A DNA stretch of 64,000 bases, taken from positions 520,377-584,376 of the forward strand of contig NZ_JAUZEE010000003.1 in NCBI RefSeq assembly GCF_030705305.1, in the 5' to 3' direction. Source of the stretch: Leptothrix discophora (lineage in GTDB: Bacteria > Pseudomonadota > Gammaproteobacteria > Burkholderiales > Burkholderiaceae_C). The position numbers were made by a program, and so were the translations under genes. Positions 39,685-52,435 of this stretch are shown in pieces. The notes below the pieces were generated by a model. That model searched no databases. It was given only the letters and a program-made list of their open reading frames with translations, and was not told the DNA's origin. The first letter of the stretch is position 1. Each line of letters opens with the position of its first letter.

Positions 39685-40712
39685 GGCGTTGAGGCTGCGG
39701 CAACGGGCCGCATGGCCTGGATTTCAAGAGGACTGAGAAGGCGGTCGGCGATCAGCTCGCCCGCGGTGATGTGTGCGCTGCCCAGCAGCGTGCGGCCGTC
39801 GGGGCCGTAGACACGCACCGCCGGCTGATCGGGACCCTGGCCGCGGCGGCGCATGCCGGCCAGGAAACGGGCGGCGTCATCGGCCGCCAGCGTGAGCGCC
39901 GGCCAGTCGCGCAGCAGCGCGTCCGGCGGCAGCAGGCAGGCCTCGCGGCCGGCCTCGTCGAGTTGCAGGAAGGCCTCCAGCGAGATCGCCCGGGCCAGTT
40001 GCAGGGGACCGCTGGCGGTGCGTCGCAACGCCGACAGGTGGGCCCCGCAGCCGAGCCGCTCGCCGAGGTCCTCGGCCAGCGTGCGGATGTAGGTGCCCTT
40101 GCTGCAGCGCACGTCGATCACCAGCTCGTGCGGCATGTCAGGCTGCCACGACACGATGTCGATGCGATGAATCGTCACCGCGCGCGGCGTGCGTTCCAGC
40201 ACGATGCCCTCGCGGGCGTATTCGTACAGCGCTTTGCCCTGGACCTTCAGCGCCGAGTGCATCGGCGGCAGCTGCATCTGCTCGCCGCTCAGCGCGGCGC
40301 AGGCGGCCTCGATGGCGACGCGGTCACATCGAACCGGTCGCTCCAGCAGCACCGCGCCTTCGCGGTCGCCGCCGACCGTCGTCTGGCCCAGGTGCAGCGT
40401 CGCGCGGTAGGCCTTGTCGGACTCCAGGCTGACCTGAGAGAACTTCGTCGCCGCGCCCAGACAGATCGGCAGCAGGCCGGTGGCCAGCGGGTCGAGCGTG
40501 CCGGTGTGGCCGGCCTTCTCGGCCCTCAGCAGGTTCTTGACCTTCTGCAGCGCATCGTTGCTGGTCCAGCCCACCGGCTTGTCCAGCAGCAGCACGCCAT
40601 GCACCGGGCGACGCGGCAGGCGCACGCGCGGCGCGGCCAAGGTCGCACCCACGCCCGCGCCCGCGCCGGAGGGGGCGCGTTCGGTGTCGGGGGCGGTCAG
40701 CAGGTCGGACAT
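39681..40712 (-). CDS. truB: tRNA pseudouridine(55) synthase
   Basis: A 343-residue enzyme that makes pseudouridine 55 in the T-loop of tRNAs. The catalytic Asp lies in [12 protein letters not shown], and the [14 protein letters not shown] start, [16 protein letters not shown] and LPPMHSALK motifs are typical. The N-terminus is extended by about 35 residues over many homologues. It lies 36 bp after rbfA. Confidence 0.97.
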   Translation of the reverse strand: MSDLLTAPDTERAPSGAGAGVGATLAAPRVRLPRRPVHGVLLLDKPVGWTSNDALQKVKNLLRAEKAGHTGTLDPLATGLLPICLGAATKFSQVSLESDKAYRATLHLGQTTVGGDREGAVLLERPVRCDRVAIEAACAALSGEQMQLPPMHSALKVQGKALYEYAREGIVLERTPRAVTIHRIDIVSWQPDMPHELVIDVRCSKGTYIRTLAEDLGERLGCGAHLSALRRTASGPLQLARAISLEAFLQLDEAGREACLLPPDALLRDWPALTLAADDAARFLAGMRRRGQGPDQPAVRVYGPDGRTLLGSAHITAGELIADRLLSPLEIQAMRPVAAASTP

Positions 40713-40748
40713 CGGTGAGGTCGGTTCGGCAGGTTCAGGTCCGTGCGC

Positions 40749-41129
40749 TCAGATCGGCTTGTCGTCAGAGTCCAGTGCGCGCATCGAGTTCGCCTGGCGG
40801 ATCAGCGTGTTGATCTCCGCCGCCCGTTCGGTGGTGCGGTCGAAGTGGAAGTGCAGCGTCGGCACGGTGTGGATCTGCAGGCGCTTGAACAAGCCGTTGC
40901 GCAGGAAGCCCGCAGCCTCGTTCAGAGCCGCCTCGCACTCGGCCGCATCACCGACCAGAAGCGAGAAATAGACCTGCGCATGCGCGTAGTCCGGCGTGAT
41001 GTCGACGGAGTTGATCGTCAGCAGCCCGATGCGCGGGTCCTTCAACGTGCGCACCAGTTCGGACAGATCACGCTGGATCTGGTCCGAGACCCGGAAGCTC
41101 CGGTTCGGTGCGGCCTTCTTGTGTCGCAT
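40749..41129 (-). CDS. rbfA: 30S ribosome-binding factor A
   Basis: A 126-residue KH-fold protein that binds the immature 30S subunit and helps 16S rRNA processing and cold adaptation. The N-terminal [14 protein letters not shown] and central HAQVYFSLL segments match RbfA. The infB-rbfA-truB order is standard. It is separated from infB by 70 bp with a stem-loop. Confidence 0.95.
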   Translation of the reverse strand: MRHKKAAPNRSFRVSDQIQRDLSELVRTLKDPRIGLLTINSVDITPDYAHAQVYFSLLVGDAAECEAALNEAAGFLRNGLFKRLQIHTVPTLHFHFDRTTERAAEINTLIRQANSMRALDSDDKPI

Positions 41130-41153
41130 GGTTCAGGTCCTTCAAGCAAGGAA

Positions 41154-41169
41154 CCCCGCCAAGGCGGGG
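41154..41169 (-). promoter_or_regulatory. GC-rich stem-loop between infB and rbfA
   Basis: CCCCGCCAAGGCGGGG forms a 6-7 bp stem with a tiny loop. Only a weak, broken T-rich stretch follows on the minus strand. It may lower read-through from infB into rbfA or protect the mRNA end; it is unlikely to be a full terminator. Confidence 0.35.
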
Positions 41170-41199
41170 CTCCCGACGACTGCCAAGCAGCGAGCGAAC

Positions 41200-44181
<2,982 letters not shown>

Positions 44182-44243
44182 GTGGTGCTTTCCTCGGGGA
44201 ACGTGCGTGTGCGGCGGTGTGGGGGTCGGAGCGGTGTCGTGGT

Positions 44244-45722
44244 TCAGGTGGTGAACCAGTGTTCGCGCGCCTTGAGGATCAGGGCCTTGGCGGCTGCGTC
44301 GTCGATGCCGATCATGTCGGTCAGTTCGTCGACGGCCAGGTCGGCCAGATCGTCACGGGTGTGGATGCCGCCGTCGGACAGGCGGGCGATCAGGTCGGCG
44401 TTCAGGCCTTCCAGGTCGCGCAGATCCTGCGACACCTCTTCGACCTTTTCCTCGCGGACGATTTCCATGGTCAGCAGCGCATCCTTGGCACGGGTGCGCA
44501 GCTCCTGCACCGTCTCCTCGTCGAAGGCCTCGATCTCGAGCATTTCCTGCATCGGGACGTAAGCGACCTCTTCGAGGCTGGTGAAGCCTTCGGCGATCAG
44601 GATGTCAGCGACTTCCTCGTCCACGTCGAGCTTGTCGACGAAGAGTTCGCGGATGCCATCGCTCTCCTGGGCCTGCTTGGCCGCCGATTCCTCGGCGGTC
44701 ATGATGTTGATGCGCCAGCCGGTCAGCTCGGAGGCGAGCCGCACGTTCTGGCCGCCGCGGCCGATCGCGATGGCGAGGTTTTCCTCGTCGACCACGACGT
44801 CCATCGCGTGCTTTTCCTCGTCGACGACGATGGACTGCACGTTCGCGGGTGCGAGGGCGCCGATGACGAACTGGGCCGGGTCTTCCGACCACAGCACGAT
44901 GTCGACACGCTCGCCAGCCAGCTCGTTGGTGACCGCGTTGACACGCGAGCCGCGCACGCCGACGCAGGTGCCGATCGGGTCGACGCGCTTGTCACGCGAC
45001 AGCACGGCGATCTTGGCGCGCGAACCGGAGTCACGCGCGCAGCTCTTGATCTCCAGCAGGCCCTGCTCGATCTCGGGCACTTCCTGGCGGAACAGCTCGA
45101 CCATGAACGACGGCGCCGAGCGCGACAGCACGATCTGCGGGCCACGCAGGGTCGGGTCGACCTCGATGATCATGGCGCGCACGCGGTCGCCGGTACGGAG
45201 GTTTTCCTTCGGGATCAGTTCGTTGCGACGCAGCCTGCCTTCGACGCGACCGCTCTCGATGATCATGTCGCCCTTGTCCAGGCGCTTGACCGTGCCGACG
45301 AAGATCTTCTCGCCGCGCGAGAGGAAGTCGTTGAGCAGCTGTTCGCGCTCCGCGTCGCGGATCTTCTGCAGGATGACCTGCTTGGCGGCCTGCGCACCGA
45401 TGCGACCGATCGGCACGGACTCGACCGGCTCCTCGATGTAGTCGTCGACATCGATCTCGCCGATCTGCTCCTTGGCCTCGAAATGCAGGATCTCGGCCTC
45501 GGGCAATTGCAGGCCGGCCTCGTCGGGCACCACATGCCAGCGCCGGAAGGTCTCGTAGACACCGGTTTCGCGGTCGATCGACACGCGGATGTCGACCTCG
45601 CCCTCGTACAGCTTCTTGGTGGCAGATGCCAGCGCCGCCTCGACGGCGCCGAACACCACATCACGGTCGACGTTCTTCTCGCGCGAGATCGCGTCCACCA
45701 GCATCAACAGTTCGCGGTTCAT
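44244..45722 (-). CDS. nusA: Transcription termination/antitermination factor NusA
   Basis: A 492-residue RNA polymerase-binding factor: N-terminal domain ([20 protein letters not shown]), S1 domain, two KH domains ([31 protein letters not shown]) and two C-terminal acidic repeats. It controls pausing, termination and antitermination. Its start overlaps the rimP stop by 4 bp. Confidence 0.97.
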   Translation of the reverse strand: MNRELLMLVDAISREKNVDRDVVFGAVEAALASATKKLYEGEVDIRVSIDRETGVYETFRRWHVVPDEAGLQLPEAEILHFEAKEQIGEIDVDDYIEEPVESVPIGRIGAQAAKQVILQKIRDAEREQLLNDFLSRGEKIFVGTVKRLDKGDMIIESGRVEGRLRRNELIPKENLRTGDRVRAMIIEVDPTLRGPQIVLSRSAPSFMVELFRQEVPEIEQGLLEIKSCARDSGSRAKIAVLSRDKRVDPIGTCVGVRGSRVNAVTNELAGERVDIVLWSEDPAQFVIGALAPANVQSIVVDEEKHAMDVVVDEENLAIAIGRGGQNVRLASELTGWRINIMTAEESAAKQAQESDGIRELFVDKLDVDEEVADILIAEGFTSLEEVAYVPMQEMLEIEAFDEETVQELRTRAKDALLTMEIVREEKVEEVSQDLRDLEGLNADLIARLSDGGIHTRDDLADLAVDELTDMIGIDDAAAKALILKAREHWFTT

Positions 45723-46333
45723 TCTTCGTGACCTCCGGTCTGCTCGGCCGCGCCTTCAGGCGCTGCCTCGGTGCGACGCTTGCGACCCTTGAAGTCCACG
45801 ACAGGCACCAGGCGTGCCTCGCGGACCTCGTCGAGCACAAAGCCCAGCACCGTGTCTTCCTTGCCGACCTTGAAGATCAGCTCGTAACTCGTCGTCGCAT
45901 CGGCGACCGGCGCCGGCGCGGACGCAGCCTCCGCCGTGGCCGCATCCATCGCAGCCTCCGGCGTCGACGCCACCAAGCGCAGCACGCCCTTGTAGTTCTT
46001 GCGACCCTGGAAGGGCGCCTTCAACGTGATCTCGACTTCCTGGCCCTCGAAGCGGGCGTAGTCCACCGGCTTGCGCAGCGGCCGATCCAGACCCGGCGAG
46101 GCAACCTCGAGCCGGGCGTAGTCGACGTTCTCGACCTCGAGCACATTGAGCAGCTGACGCGTCACGAACTCGCAGTCCTCGACCAGCACGAACTCGCTCG
46201 GCCCGGTCGGATACACGGTGCCGGGGACACGGTCGATGCTGACCTGCAGCAGGCCGCGGGCTCCCCGCTCGCAATCCACGAGCTCATAGCCCAACCCGGT
46301 CACTGTCTTCTCGACGGCCTGCAGCCAATTCAT
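45719..46333 (-). CDS. rimP: Ribosome maturation factor RimP
   Basis: A 204-residue protein needed for 30S assembly, with the family motifs [28 protein letters not shown] and [10 protein letters not shown]. The C-terminus carries an extra Ala-rich loop. The ATG at 46333 is taken; the codon before it is TTG and could also serve. It opens the rimP-nusA-infB operon, whose leader contains an intrinsic terminator. Confidence 0.94.
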   Translation of the reverse strand: MNWLQAVEKTVTGLGYELVDCERGARGLLQVSIDRVPGTVYPTGPSEFVLVEDCEFVTRQLLNVLEVENVDYARLEVASPGLDRPLRKPVDYARFEGQEVEITLKAPFQGRKNYKGVLRLVASTPEAAMDAATAEAASAPAPVADATTSYELIFKVGKEDTVLGFVLDEVREARLVPVVDFKGRKRRTEAAPEGAAEQTGGHEE

Positions 46334-46706
46334 CAACGTCGTCCCAAACCCCGTGTCACACGTCAGTCAAACATCATCCACATCGCCTTCGCGACGCACC
46401 CGGCTTGCCGCCAGCACCACACGACCAAAGGCAGCCCAGGCCGCACCGCGTCGGAAAGCCTGATCAGGCCCTCCCGCCATGCAGCCGGCTGCCAGACCCT
46501 GGCCTCCAGTCGAGACCACCGCGGTGTCTGCCGCAACAAGCCGGACAGCCCTCGGATGCCGCAGCCGCGAAGGCCGCATCAACCGATCCCCTGCCCGGCT
46601 CGCGCCGGATGTCGCATCAAGGCTTCACCTGCATTGCACGCCTGCAGGTCCGCACCCCGGACGGCCCCGGCAAAGCCGAAACCGCACGATCGCAAACCAC
46701 ACGCGC

Positions 46707-46735
46707 AAAAAAAATGGGCCGGAAGCTCCGCCCAT
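46707..46735 (-). terminator. Intrinsic terminator in the rimP-nusA leader
   Basis: On the minus strand, ATGGGCGGA and TCC-G-GCCCAT form a 9-bp stem with one bulged base and a GCT loop, followed by eight T residues. It is a textbook terminator, but it sits between the promoter and rimP with no gene upstream to end. It must either define a small RNA or attenuate the operon. Confidence 0.7.
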
Positions 46736-46822
46736 CCCTTCTGGCACCTGGAAACTGCCGCCACCCAAACTCAGGGCTGCCGCTGCTTCGTGGGCCTTGC
46801 AAAGCCTTCACGCGAAACGCCG

Positions 46823-46851
46823 ATGATAGCCGAGAGTGCCTGAAGCGGCAA
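46823..46851 (-). promoter_or_regulatory. Sigma-70 promoter of the rimP leader transcript
   Basis: TTGCCG and TATCAT are separated by exactly 17 bp on the minus strand. The predicted transcript starts near 46816 and would reach the leader terminator after about 110 nt. Confidence 0.55.
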
Positions 46852-46914
46852 CCAATCGTGAACTTTGCCGCCGTTGCGTGCCACAATCCTGGGCTTTATT
46901 CGAACGGAGACTCC

Positions 46915-47709
46915 ATGGGTTTTCTCGCTGGCAAGCGCCTCCTGATCACCGGCCTGTTGTCCAACCGCTCGATCGCCTACGGCATCGCGCGCGCCTGTCA
47001 CCGCGAAGGGGCCGAACTGGCCTTCAGCTATGTGGGCGAACGCTTCAAGGACCGCATCACCGAATTCGCCGCCGAATTCGACTCCAAGCTGATCTTTGAC
47101 TGCGACGTCGGCAACGACGCGCAGATCGAGCAGATGTTCGCCGACATCGGCACCGCCTGGCCGGAAGGCTTCGACGGCTTCGTGCACTCGATCGGCTTCG
47201 CGCCGCGTGAGGCCATTGCGGGCGATTTCCTCGACGGCCTGAGCCGCGAGTCCTTCCGCATCGCGCACGACATCTCGGCCTACAGCTTCCCTGCGATGGC
47301 CAAGGCCGCCGCGTCGCGCCTGCGCCCGAACGCCGCGCTGCTGACGCTGAGCTACCTCGGCGCGGTGCGCTACGTGCCGTCCTACAACACGATGGGACTG
47401 GCCAAGGCGTCTCTCGAAGCCAGCGTGCGCTACACCGCGTCCAGCCTCGGCCCCAAGGGCATCCGCGTCAACGGCATCTCGGCCGGTCCGATCAAGACGC
47501 TGGCGGCCTCGGGCATCAAGGGCTTCGGCAAGATCCTTGACGTGGTGGAGAACCATGCCCCGCTGCGTCGCAACGTGACGATCGACGACGTCGGCAACGT
47601 CGCCGCCTTCATGATGTCGGACCTGGCCTCGGGCGTGACCGCCGAGATCACCTACGTCGACTGCGGCTTCAGCCAGGTGATGGGCGGCATCGCCGAGGGC
47701 GTCGCCTGA
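46915..47709 (+). CDS. fabI: Enoyl-[acyl-carrier-protein] reductase
   Basis: A 264-residue NADH-dependent SDR enzyme that completes each cycle of fatty-acid elongation. The start [20 protein letters not shown] is typical, and the catalytic Tyr-x6-Lys layout is present in [15 protein letters not shown]. Triclosan targets this enzyme in sensitive species. An ACGGAG site precedes the ATG. It is divergent from rimP and separated from the two-component genes by 73 bp. Confidence 0.96.
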   Translation: MGFLAGKRLLITGLLSNRSIAYGIARACHREGAELAFSYVGERFKDRITEFAAEFDSKLIFDCDVGNDAQIEQMFADIGTAWPEGFDGFVHSIGFAPREAIAGDFLDGLSRESFRIAHDISAYSFPAMAKAAASRLRPNAALLTLSYLGAVRYVPSYNTMGLAKASLEASVRYTASSLGPKGIRVNGISAGPIKTLAASGIKGFGKILDVVENHAPLRRNVTIDDVGNVAAFMMSDLASGVTAEITYVDCGFSQVMGGIAEGVA

Positions 47710-47782
47710 GGACCTTGCGCCCGGACGGCGTGGCGGCCTGCGCCGTCCACGCCGCCTCCCCCTCCCGCCCGTGACCGCCCCC

Positions 47783-48481
47783 ATGCGCGCCCTGCTTGCC
47801 GAAGACGACGCCATCCTGGCCGACGCGCTGTCGGCCAACCTGCGCCAGTCCGGCTTCCAGGTCGAGGTGGCCGACAACGGCGCGGTGGCCGAGTACCTGC
47901 TGACGCGCCAGGCCTTCGAGGTCGGCATCATCGACCTCGGGCTGCCGCTGGTTGACGGCCTGACCGTTGTGCAGCGGGTGCGCAAGCTGAAGCCGCAACT
48001 GCCGCTGCTGATCCTCACGGCGCTGGACGGCCTCGAGCACCGGGTCGCCGGGCTCAATGCCGGTGCCGACGACTACCTCACCAAGCCCTTCGACTTTCCC
48101 GAGCTGGAAGCGCGCATCCGTGCCGTGCTGCGCCGGGCCGCGCCGGGTGACAGCGGCGTCAACGGTGTCGAGGCCGGCTCGTCCGCGACGGCCGTCGGCC
48201 AGCTGGTGTTCGACCGCGACCTGCGCCGCGCGACCATCGCCGGCCAGTCGATGGAGCTGACGCCGCGCGAATGGCTGCTGCTGGACCTGCTGCTGAGCCA
48301 GCGCCGCAAGGTCATCACCAAGGAACAGATCGCGCAGGCGTGGTCGGCCGACGTTTCCGAAAGCGGCGGTCCGAGCTCGCTGGAGGTCTACATCCACCGC
48401 CTGCGCCGCAAGCTCGAGGGCTCGGGCGTGGGCATCCGCACCGTGCGCGGGCTGGGCTACCTGCTCGAATCGCAGGACTGA
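47783..48481 (+). CDS. OmpR-family response regulator, QseB/PmrA type
   Basis: A 232-residue regulator: receiver domain (LLAEDDAILADAL, phospho-Asp in IIDLGLPLVDG, switch Lys in DDYLTKPF) and an OmpR winged helix (LTPREWLLLDLLLSQ, EVYIHRLRRKLEG, IRTVRGLGYLLE). The ATG at 47783 starts the family-typical MRALLAEDD; a GTG four codons upstream is possible. It is followed 6 bp later by its kinase, and a matching DNA box lies ahead of the sugar transporter genes. Confidence 0.92.
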   Translation: MRALLAEDDAILADALSANLRQSGFQVEVADNGAVAEYLLTRQAFEVGIIDLGLPLVDGLTVVQRVRKLKPQLPLLILTALDGLEHRVAGLNAGADDYLTKPFDFPELEARIRAVLRRAAPGDSGVNGVEAGSSATAVGQLVFDRDLRRATIAGQSMELTPREWLLLDLLLSQRRKVITKEQIAQAWSADVSESGGPSSLEVYIHRLRRKLEGSGVGIRTVRGLGYLLESQD

Positions 48482-48487
48482 CGCGGC

Positions 48488-49960
48488 ATGGCCGCCCGCA
48501 GCCCGTCCGCGAGCCGGCTGTTCCACCGCCTGCCGGTGCTGTCGCCGGGCCGCAGCTCGCTGCGCCGTCACCTGATGGTCTGGCTGGTGCTGCCGCAGCT
48601 GGTGCTGTGGCTGGCGGCCGCAGGCGTCAGCTACAACGTCGCGCTGCGGCATGCCAACCAGGCCAACGACCGCGGGCTCTACCTGTCGTCGCGGGCGCTG
48701 GCCCGCCAGGTCAAACCGATCGGCGGCGGCCTGTTCGTCGACTTCCCGCGCGCGGCCAAGGACATCATCGAGTCGGACCCGGACGACCAGGTCTACTACA
48801 TGGTCAGCACGCCGCCAGGCCAGTTCATCCTCGGCAACCTGAAGCTGCCGCTGCCGCCGCCGGATGCGCCGGTGGTGATCGACCAGCCGGTCTTCTACGA
48901 CGCCGTGATCGAGACCGGTCCGCCGGGCAAGACCAGCCAGACCGCCGTGCGGGTCGCCGCGATCACGCTGAACTGGGGCGAGGCCCGCGAGCCGCAGCGC
49001 ATGCTGGTGCAGGTTGCCAAGAGCCGCGTCAGCCGCGAGGCGCTGACACGCAACATCCTGGCCGACACCGCGCTGCCGCTGTCGCTGCTGATGGCGGCGA
49101 TGTGGGGCCTCGTCTGGGCCGGCATCCGCACCGGCCTGGCGCCGCTGGCCCGCTTGCGCGACGCGGTCAGCGGACGCGGTCCGGACGACCTCGCGCCCAT
49201 CGAGCTGGAGTCCGCCCCCGAAGAGGTGCGTGACCTCGCCGCCGCGCTGAACACGCTGCTCAATGCCGTGCACGACAACGTCGTTCACCAGCGCCGCTTC
49301 ATCAGCGATGCAGCCCACCAGCTGCGCACCCCCCTGGCTGGCCTGAAGAGCCAGACCGAGCTGGCGCTGCGGGAGGCCAGCGATCCGGCGCTGCAAGCCC
49401 GCCTGAGCCGCGTCCACGAGAGCGCCACCCGCAGCGCCCACCTCGTCACCCAGCTGCTGACGCTGGCGCGCGCCGAGCCCGAATCGGCCGCCGCGCAGGC
49501 CCGCAGCCGCTTCGACCTGCGCCGCCTGACCCATGAGCTGACCGCTGAACTGGTGCCGCGTGCGCTGAAGGTCGGCATCGACCTGGGCGTGGACGACAGC
49601 GGCCCGGCCGAGCCGCTCTGGGTGGAGGGCAACGCGCTGCTCATCCGCGAGGCGCTCAGCAACGTGATCGACAACGCGATCCGCTACGCCGGCGAAGGCG
49701 CGGAAGTGAGCGTGCGCTGTCAGGCTCAGGGCCCGGACAACGTCGCGGTCGAGGTCGACGACAACGGCCCGGGCATCCCGCAGCCGCTGCAGGCCCAGGT
49801 GTTTGACCGCTTCTTCCGGGCCACGACCGAGGGCAGCGGCTGCGGGCTCGGGCTGGCGATCGTCAAGGAGATCGTCGAGCGCCACCACGGACGGGTCGCG
49901 ACGCAGGCGCTCCGGCCACGCGGCCTGCGGGTCCGGGTGACGCTGCCGAGCGTCGCTTGA
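48488..49960 (+). CDS. Sensor histidine kinase, QseC type
   Basis: A 490-residue membrane kinase with two membrane segments (about 29-50 and 195-215) flanking a periplasmic domain of the 2CSK_N type, a HAMP-like region, the phospho-His in DAAHQLRTPLAGLK, and a HATPase domain (NVIDNAIRYA; DDNGPGIP; GSGCGLGLAIV). Its ligand is unknown. The neighbours suggest it senses a sugar or sugar acid, as GtrS/GltR do for glucose uptake in Pseudomonas; that parallel is inference. Confidence 0.92.
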   Translation: MAARSPSASRLFHRLPVLSPGRSSLRRHLMVWLVLPQLVLWLAAAGVSYNVALRHANQANDRGLYLSSRALARQVKPIGGGLFVDFPRAAKDIIESDPDDQVYYMVSTPPGQFILGNLKLPLPPPDAPVVIDQPVFYDAVIETGPPGKTSQTAVRVAAITLNWGEAREPQRMLVQVAKSRVSREALTRNILADTALPLSLLMAAMWGLVWAGIRTGLAPLARLRDAVSGRGPDDLAPIELESAPEEVRDLAAALNTLLNAVHDNVVHQRRFISDAAHQLRTPLAGLKSQTELALREASDPALQARLSRVHESATRSAHLVTQLLTLARAEPESAAAQARSRFDLRRLTHELTAELVPRALKVGIDLGVDDSGPAEPLWVEGNALLIREALSNVIDNAIRYAGEGAEVSVRCQAQGPDNVAVEVDDNGPGIPQPLQAQVFDRFFRATTEGSGCGLGLAIVKEIVERHHGRVATQALRPRGLRVRVTLPSVA

Positions 49961-50001
49961 GGCCGTCGTTGAAGGAATTCATGAATCGGGTTTTCACTGA
50001 T

Positions 50002-50028
50002 CTTTAATTTTTTAAAGAACATTTAAAG
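50002..50028. promoter_or_regulatory. Predicted response-regulator box upstream of the sugar ABC operon
   Basis: Two direct TTTAAAG repeats lie at 50011-50017 and 50022-50028, with an 11-bp period (TTTAAA-N5-TTTAAA). A further inverted half (CTTTAA, 50002-50007) is on the upstream side. The layout matches YTTAAN-N5-YTTAAN boxes bound by PmrA/QseB-type regulators. It is 100 bp before the binding-protein gene and just past the two-component genes. Confidence 0.5.
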
Positions 50029-50126
50029 TTCGCTCCGCTGAGGGCGGCACCACGCCATGCCCCGCAGGATGTCCGGGTCCGACTCCCCACCGGCCCGGTG
50101 TCCGTTCAACCCCCTACGGAGACCCC

Positions 50127-51389
50127 ATGAACAAGATCAATCGCAAGCTGGCCCGCACCGCGCTGGCCGCCGCCGCCACGCTGGCGCTGCACGCCGTCGC
50201 CCAGGCCGGCGAGGTCGAGGTGCTGCACTACTGGACGTCCGGCGGCGAGGCCAAGTCGGCCGCCGCGCTGAAGGCGCAGCTGGAGAAGCAGGGCCACACC
50301 TGGAAGGACTTCGCGGTCGCCGGCGGCGGCGGCGAGTCGGCCATGACGGTGCTGAAGTCGCGCGTGGTCTCGGGCAACGCGCCGGCCGCCGCCCAGATCA
50401 AGGGTCCGACCATCCAGGAATGGGCGCGCGAAGGCGTGTTGAGCAACCTCGACGAGGTCGCCACCAAGGAGAAGTGGGACAGCCTGCTGCCGCCGGTGGT
50501 CTCCGACGTCATGAAGTACAAGGGCAAGTACGTCGCCGTGCCGGTCAACGTGCACCGCGTGAACTGGCTGTGGGCCAACCCCGAGGCCCTGAAGAAGGCC
50601 GGCGCCAAGCTGCCGACAAACTGGGACGAGTTCTTCGTCGCCGCCGACAAGCTCAAGGCCGCCGGCATCGTCCCGGTCGCCCACGGCGGCCAGTCCTGGC
50701 AGGACTTCACCACCTTCGAGAGCGTCGCGCTGGGCGTTGGCGGTGCCGACTTCTACAAGAAGGCCCTGGTGCAGCTCGACCCGGCCACGCTGTCGGGCGA
50801 CACGATGAAGAAGGTGCTCGCCACCTTCAAGAAGATCAAGGGCTACACCGACAAGAACGCACCCGGCCGTGACTGGAACCTGGCCACCGCGATGGTGATC
50901 AAGGGCGAGGCCGGCATGCAGCTGATGGGCGACTGGGCCAAGGGCGAGTTCGTCGCCGCCGGCAAGGTCCCGGGCAAGGACTTCCTGTGCGCCGCCGCGC
51001 CGGGCACGGCCAAGTCCTTCACCTTCAACGTCGATTCGTTCGCGATGTTCCAGGTCAAGGGCGACGACAAGATCAAGGCCCAGAAGGATCTGGCCGCGGC
51101 GATCCTGTCGCCCGAGTTCCAGGAGGTGTTCAACCTCAACAAGGGCTCGATCCCGGTGCGCCTGAACATGAACATGGCGAAGTTCGACGACTGCGCCAAG
51201 CTCTCCAGCACCGACTTCGTCTCGACCGCCAAGGGCGGCTCGCTGGTGCCGTCGATCGCCCACGGCATGGCCGTCGCGCCGGCCGCGCAAGGCGCGATCC
51301 AGGACGTGGTCAGCCAGTTCTGGAACAGCGACAAGATGACCGCCGACGAAGCGGCCACCAAGATCGCCGCCGCCGCGAAGACCAAGTAA
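50127..51389 (+). CDS. Sugar ABC transporter periplasmic binding protein
   Basis: A 420-residue family 1 solute-binding protein with a signal peptide (cleavage near AVAQAGE), then VEVLHYWTSGGEAKSAAALK, a common opening of glucose/mannose binders such as GtsA. The ligand is probably glucose or a similar hexose, because glucokinase ends this operon. A strong 14-bp stem-loop follows the gene. Confidence 0.9.
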   Translation: MNKINRKLARTALAAAATLALHAVAQAGEVEVLHYWTSGGEAKSAAALKAQLEKQGHTWKDFAVAGGGGESAMTVLKSRVVSGNAPAAAQIKGPTIQEWAREGVLSNLDEVATKEKWDSLLPPVVSDVMKYKGKYVAVPVNVHRVNWLWANPEALKKAGAKLPTNWDEFFVAADKLKAAGIVPVAHGGQSWQDFTTFESVALGVGGADFYKKALVQLDPATLSGDTMKKVLATFKKIKGYTDKNAPGRDWNLATAMVIKGEAGMQLMGDWAKGEFVAAGKVPGKDFLCAAAPGTAKSFTFNVDSFAMFQVKGDDKIKAQKDLAAAILSPEFQEVFNLNKGSIPVRLNMNMAKFDDCAKLSSTDFVSTAKGGSLVPSIAHGMAVAPAAQGAIQDVVSQFWNSDKMTADEAATKIAAAAKTK

Positions 51390-51419
51390 GCCGCACGATC
51401 GGTCCGACCTCCCGGACCC

Positions 51420-51452
51420 GCGCAGGGCCGCCTCACGCAGGCGGCCCTGCGC
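51420..51452 (+). promoter_or_regulatory. Intercistronic stem-loop after the binding-protein gene
   Basis: A perfect 14-bp stem (GCGCAGGGCCGCCT / AGGCGGCCCTGCGC) with a 5-nt loop and no T-tract, between the binding-protein and permease genes. Such stems protect the upstream mRNA from 3' decay and so raise binding-protein levels over the permease, as in malE-malF. Confidence 0.6.
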
Positions 51453-51534
51453 TTCGTCCGCTTCGTCGTCCTGATGGCTGCATGCACGACGTGGTCGGCC
51501 CGAGCGCCGCCGCGTCCCTTCCCCGGGAGTCCCC

Positions 51535-52425
51535 ATGGCCACTTCGAGCGCGACCGCGCGGCTCGACCACTGGCTGCCACGCCTCGTCCTGGCGCCCAGC
51601 TTCGTGCTGTCCTTCCTCTTCATCTACGGCCTGATCGCCTGGAACGGCTACCTGTCGGTGTCGGCCTCGCGGCTGCTGCCCAACTACGAGTTCGTCGGCC
51701 TGGCGCAATACAGCCTGCTCTGGGAGAGCGAGCGCTGGCTGGTCGCACTGAAGAACCTTGGCATCTTCTCGACCCTGTTCATCGGCTTCGCGATGGCCGT
51801 GGGCCTGCTGCTGGCCGTGCTGCTGGACCAGAAGATCCGCGCCGAAGGCGTGCTGCGCACCATCTACCTGTACCCGATGGCGCTGAGCTTCATCGTCACC
51901 GGCACCTCATGGAAATGGATCATGAACCCCGGCCTGGGCATCGAGCACCTGATGCACCAGTGGGGCTACGAGTCCTTCAGCTTCGACTGGCTGGTCGACC
52001 CCGACATGGCGATCTACACCGTCGTGATCGCGGGTGTCTGGCAGAGCGCCGGCTTCGTCATGGCGCTGTTCCTGGCCGGCCTGCGCGGGATCGACGAATC
52101 CATCATCAAGGCGGCCCAGATCGACGGCGCCAGCCTGCCGCGCATCTACCTGCGCATCATCATCCCGAGCCTGCGGCCGGTCTTCTTCAGCACGCTGATG
52201 GTGCTGGCGCACATCGCCATCAAGAGCTTCGACCTGGTGATGGCGCTGACCGCCGGCGGCCCCGGCTACGCGACCGACGTGCCCGCGACCTTCATGTACA
52301 CGATGGCCTTCAACCGCGGCCAGATCGGCCTGGGTGCGGCCTCGGCCACCATCATGCTGGCGACCATCGCGGCCATCGTGGTGCCCTACCTCTACAGCGA
52401 ACTGCGCGCGTCGTCGCGCAAGTGA
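51535..52425 (+). CDS. Sugar ABC transporter permease
   Basis: A 296-residue inner-membrane protein of the MalF/GtsB group with about six membrane segments (PSFVLSFLFIYGLIAW near the start) and the coupling loop KAAQIDGASLPRIYLRIIIP. It pairs with the next permease. Confidence 0.93.
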   Translation: MATSSATARLDHWLPRLVLAPSFVLSFLFIYGLIAWNGYLSVSASRLLPNYEFVGLAQYSLLWESERWLVALKNLGIFSTLFIGFAMAVGLLLAVLLDQKIRAEGVLRTIYLYPMALSFIVTGTSWKWIMNPGLGIEHLMHQWGYESFSFDWLVDPDMAIYTVVIAGVWQSAGFVMALFLAGLRGIDESIIKAAQIDGASLPRIYLRIIIPSLRPVFFSTLMVLAHIAIKSFDLVMALTAGGPGYATDVPATFMYTMAFNRGQIGLGAASATIMLATIAAIVVPYLYSELRASSRK

Positions 52426-52435
52426 GGCGAGTCCC

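Larger units (their letters stand above)
46334..46914. promoter_or_regulatory. Divergent rimP operon / fabI intergenic region
   Basis: This 581-bp gap has no convincing coding sequence. On the minus strand it holds a good sigma-70 promoter (46823-46851) and an intrinsic terminator (46707-46735) about 110 nt further on, well upstream of rimP. On the plus strand, near 46873-46900, TTGCGT and TTTATT separated by 16 bp may be the fabI promoter, ahead of a CGGAG site. Confidence 0.5.

Noticed and set aside
46405..46914. Upstream extension of the fabI frame by 170 codons
   Set aside because: FabI proteins start at MGFLAGKR; the extension has no homology pattern and covers the rimP leader promoter and terminator.
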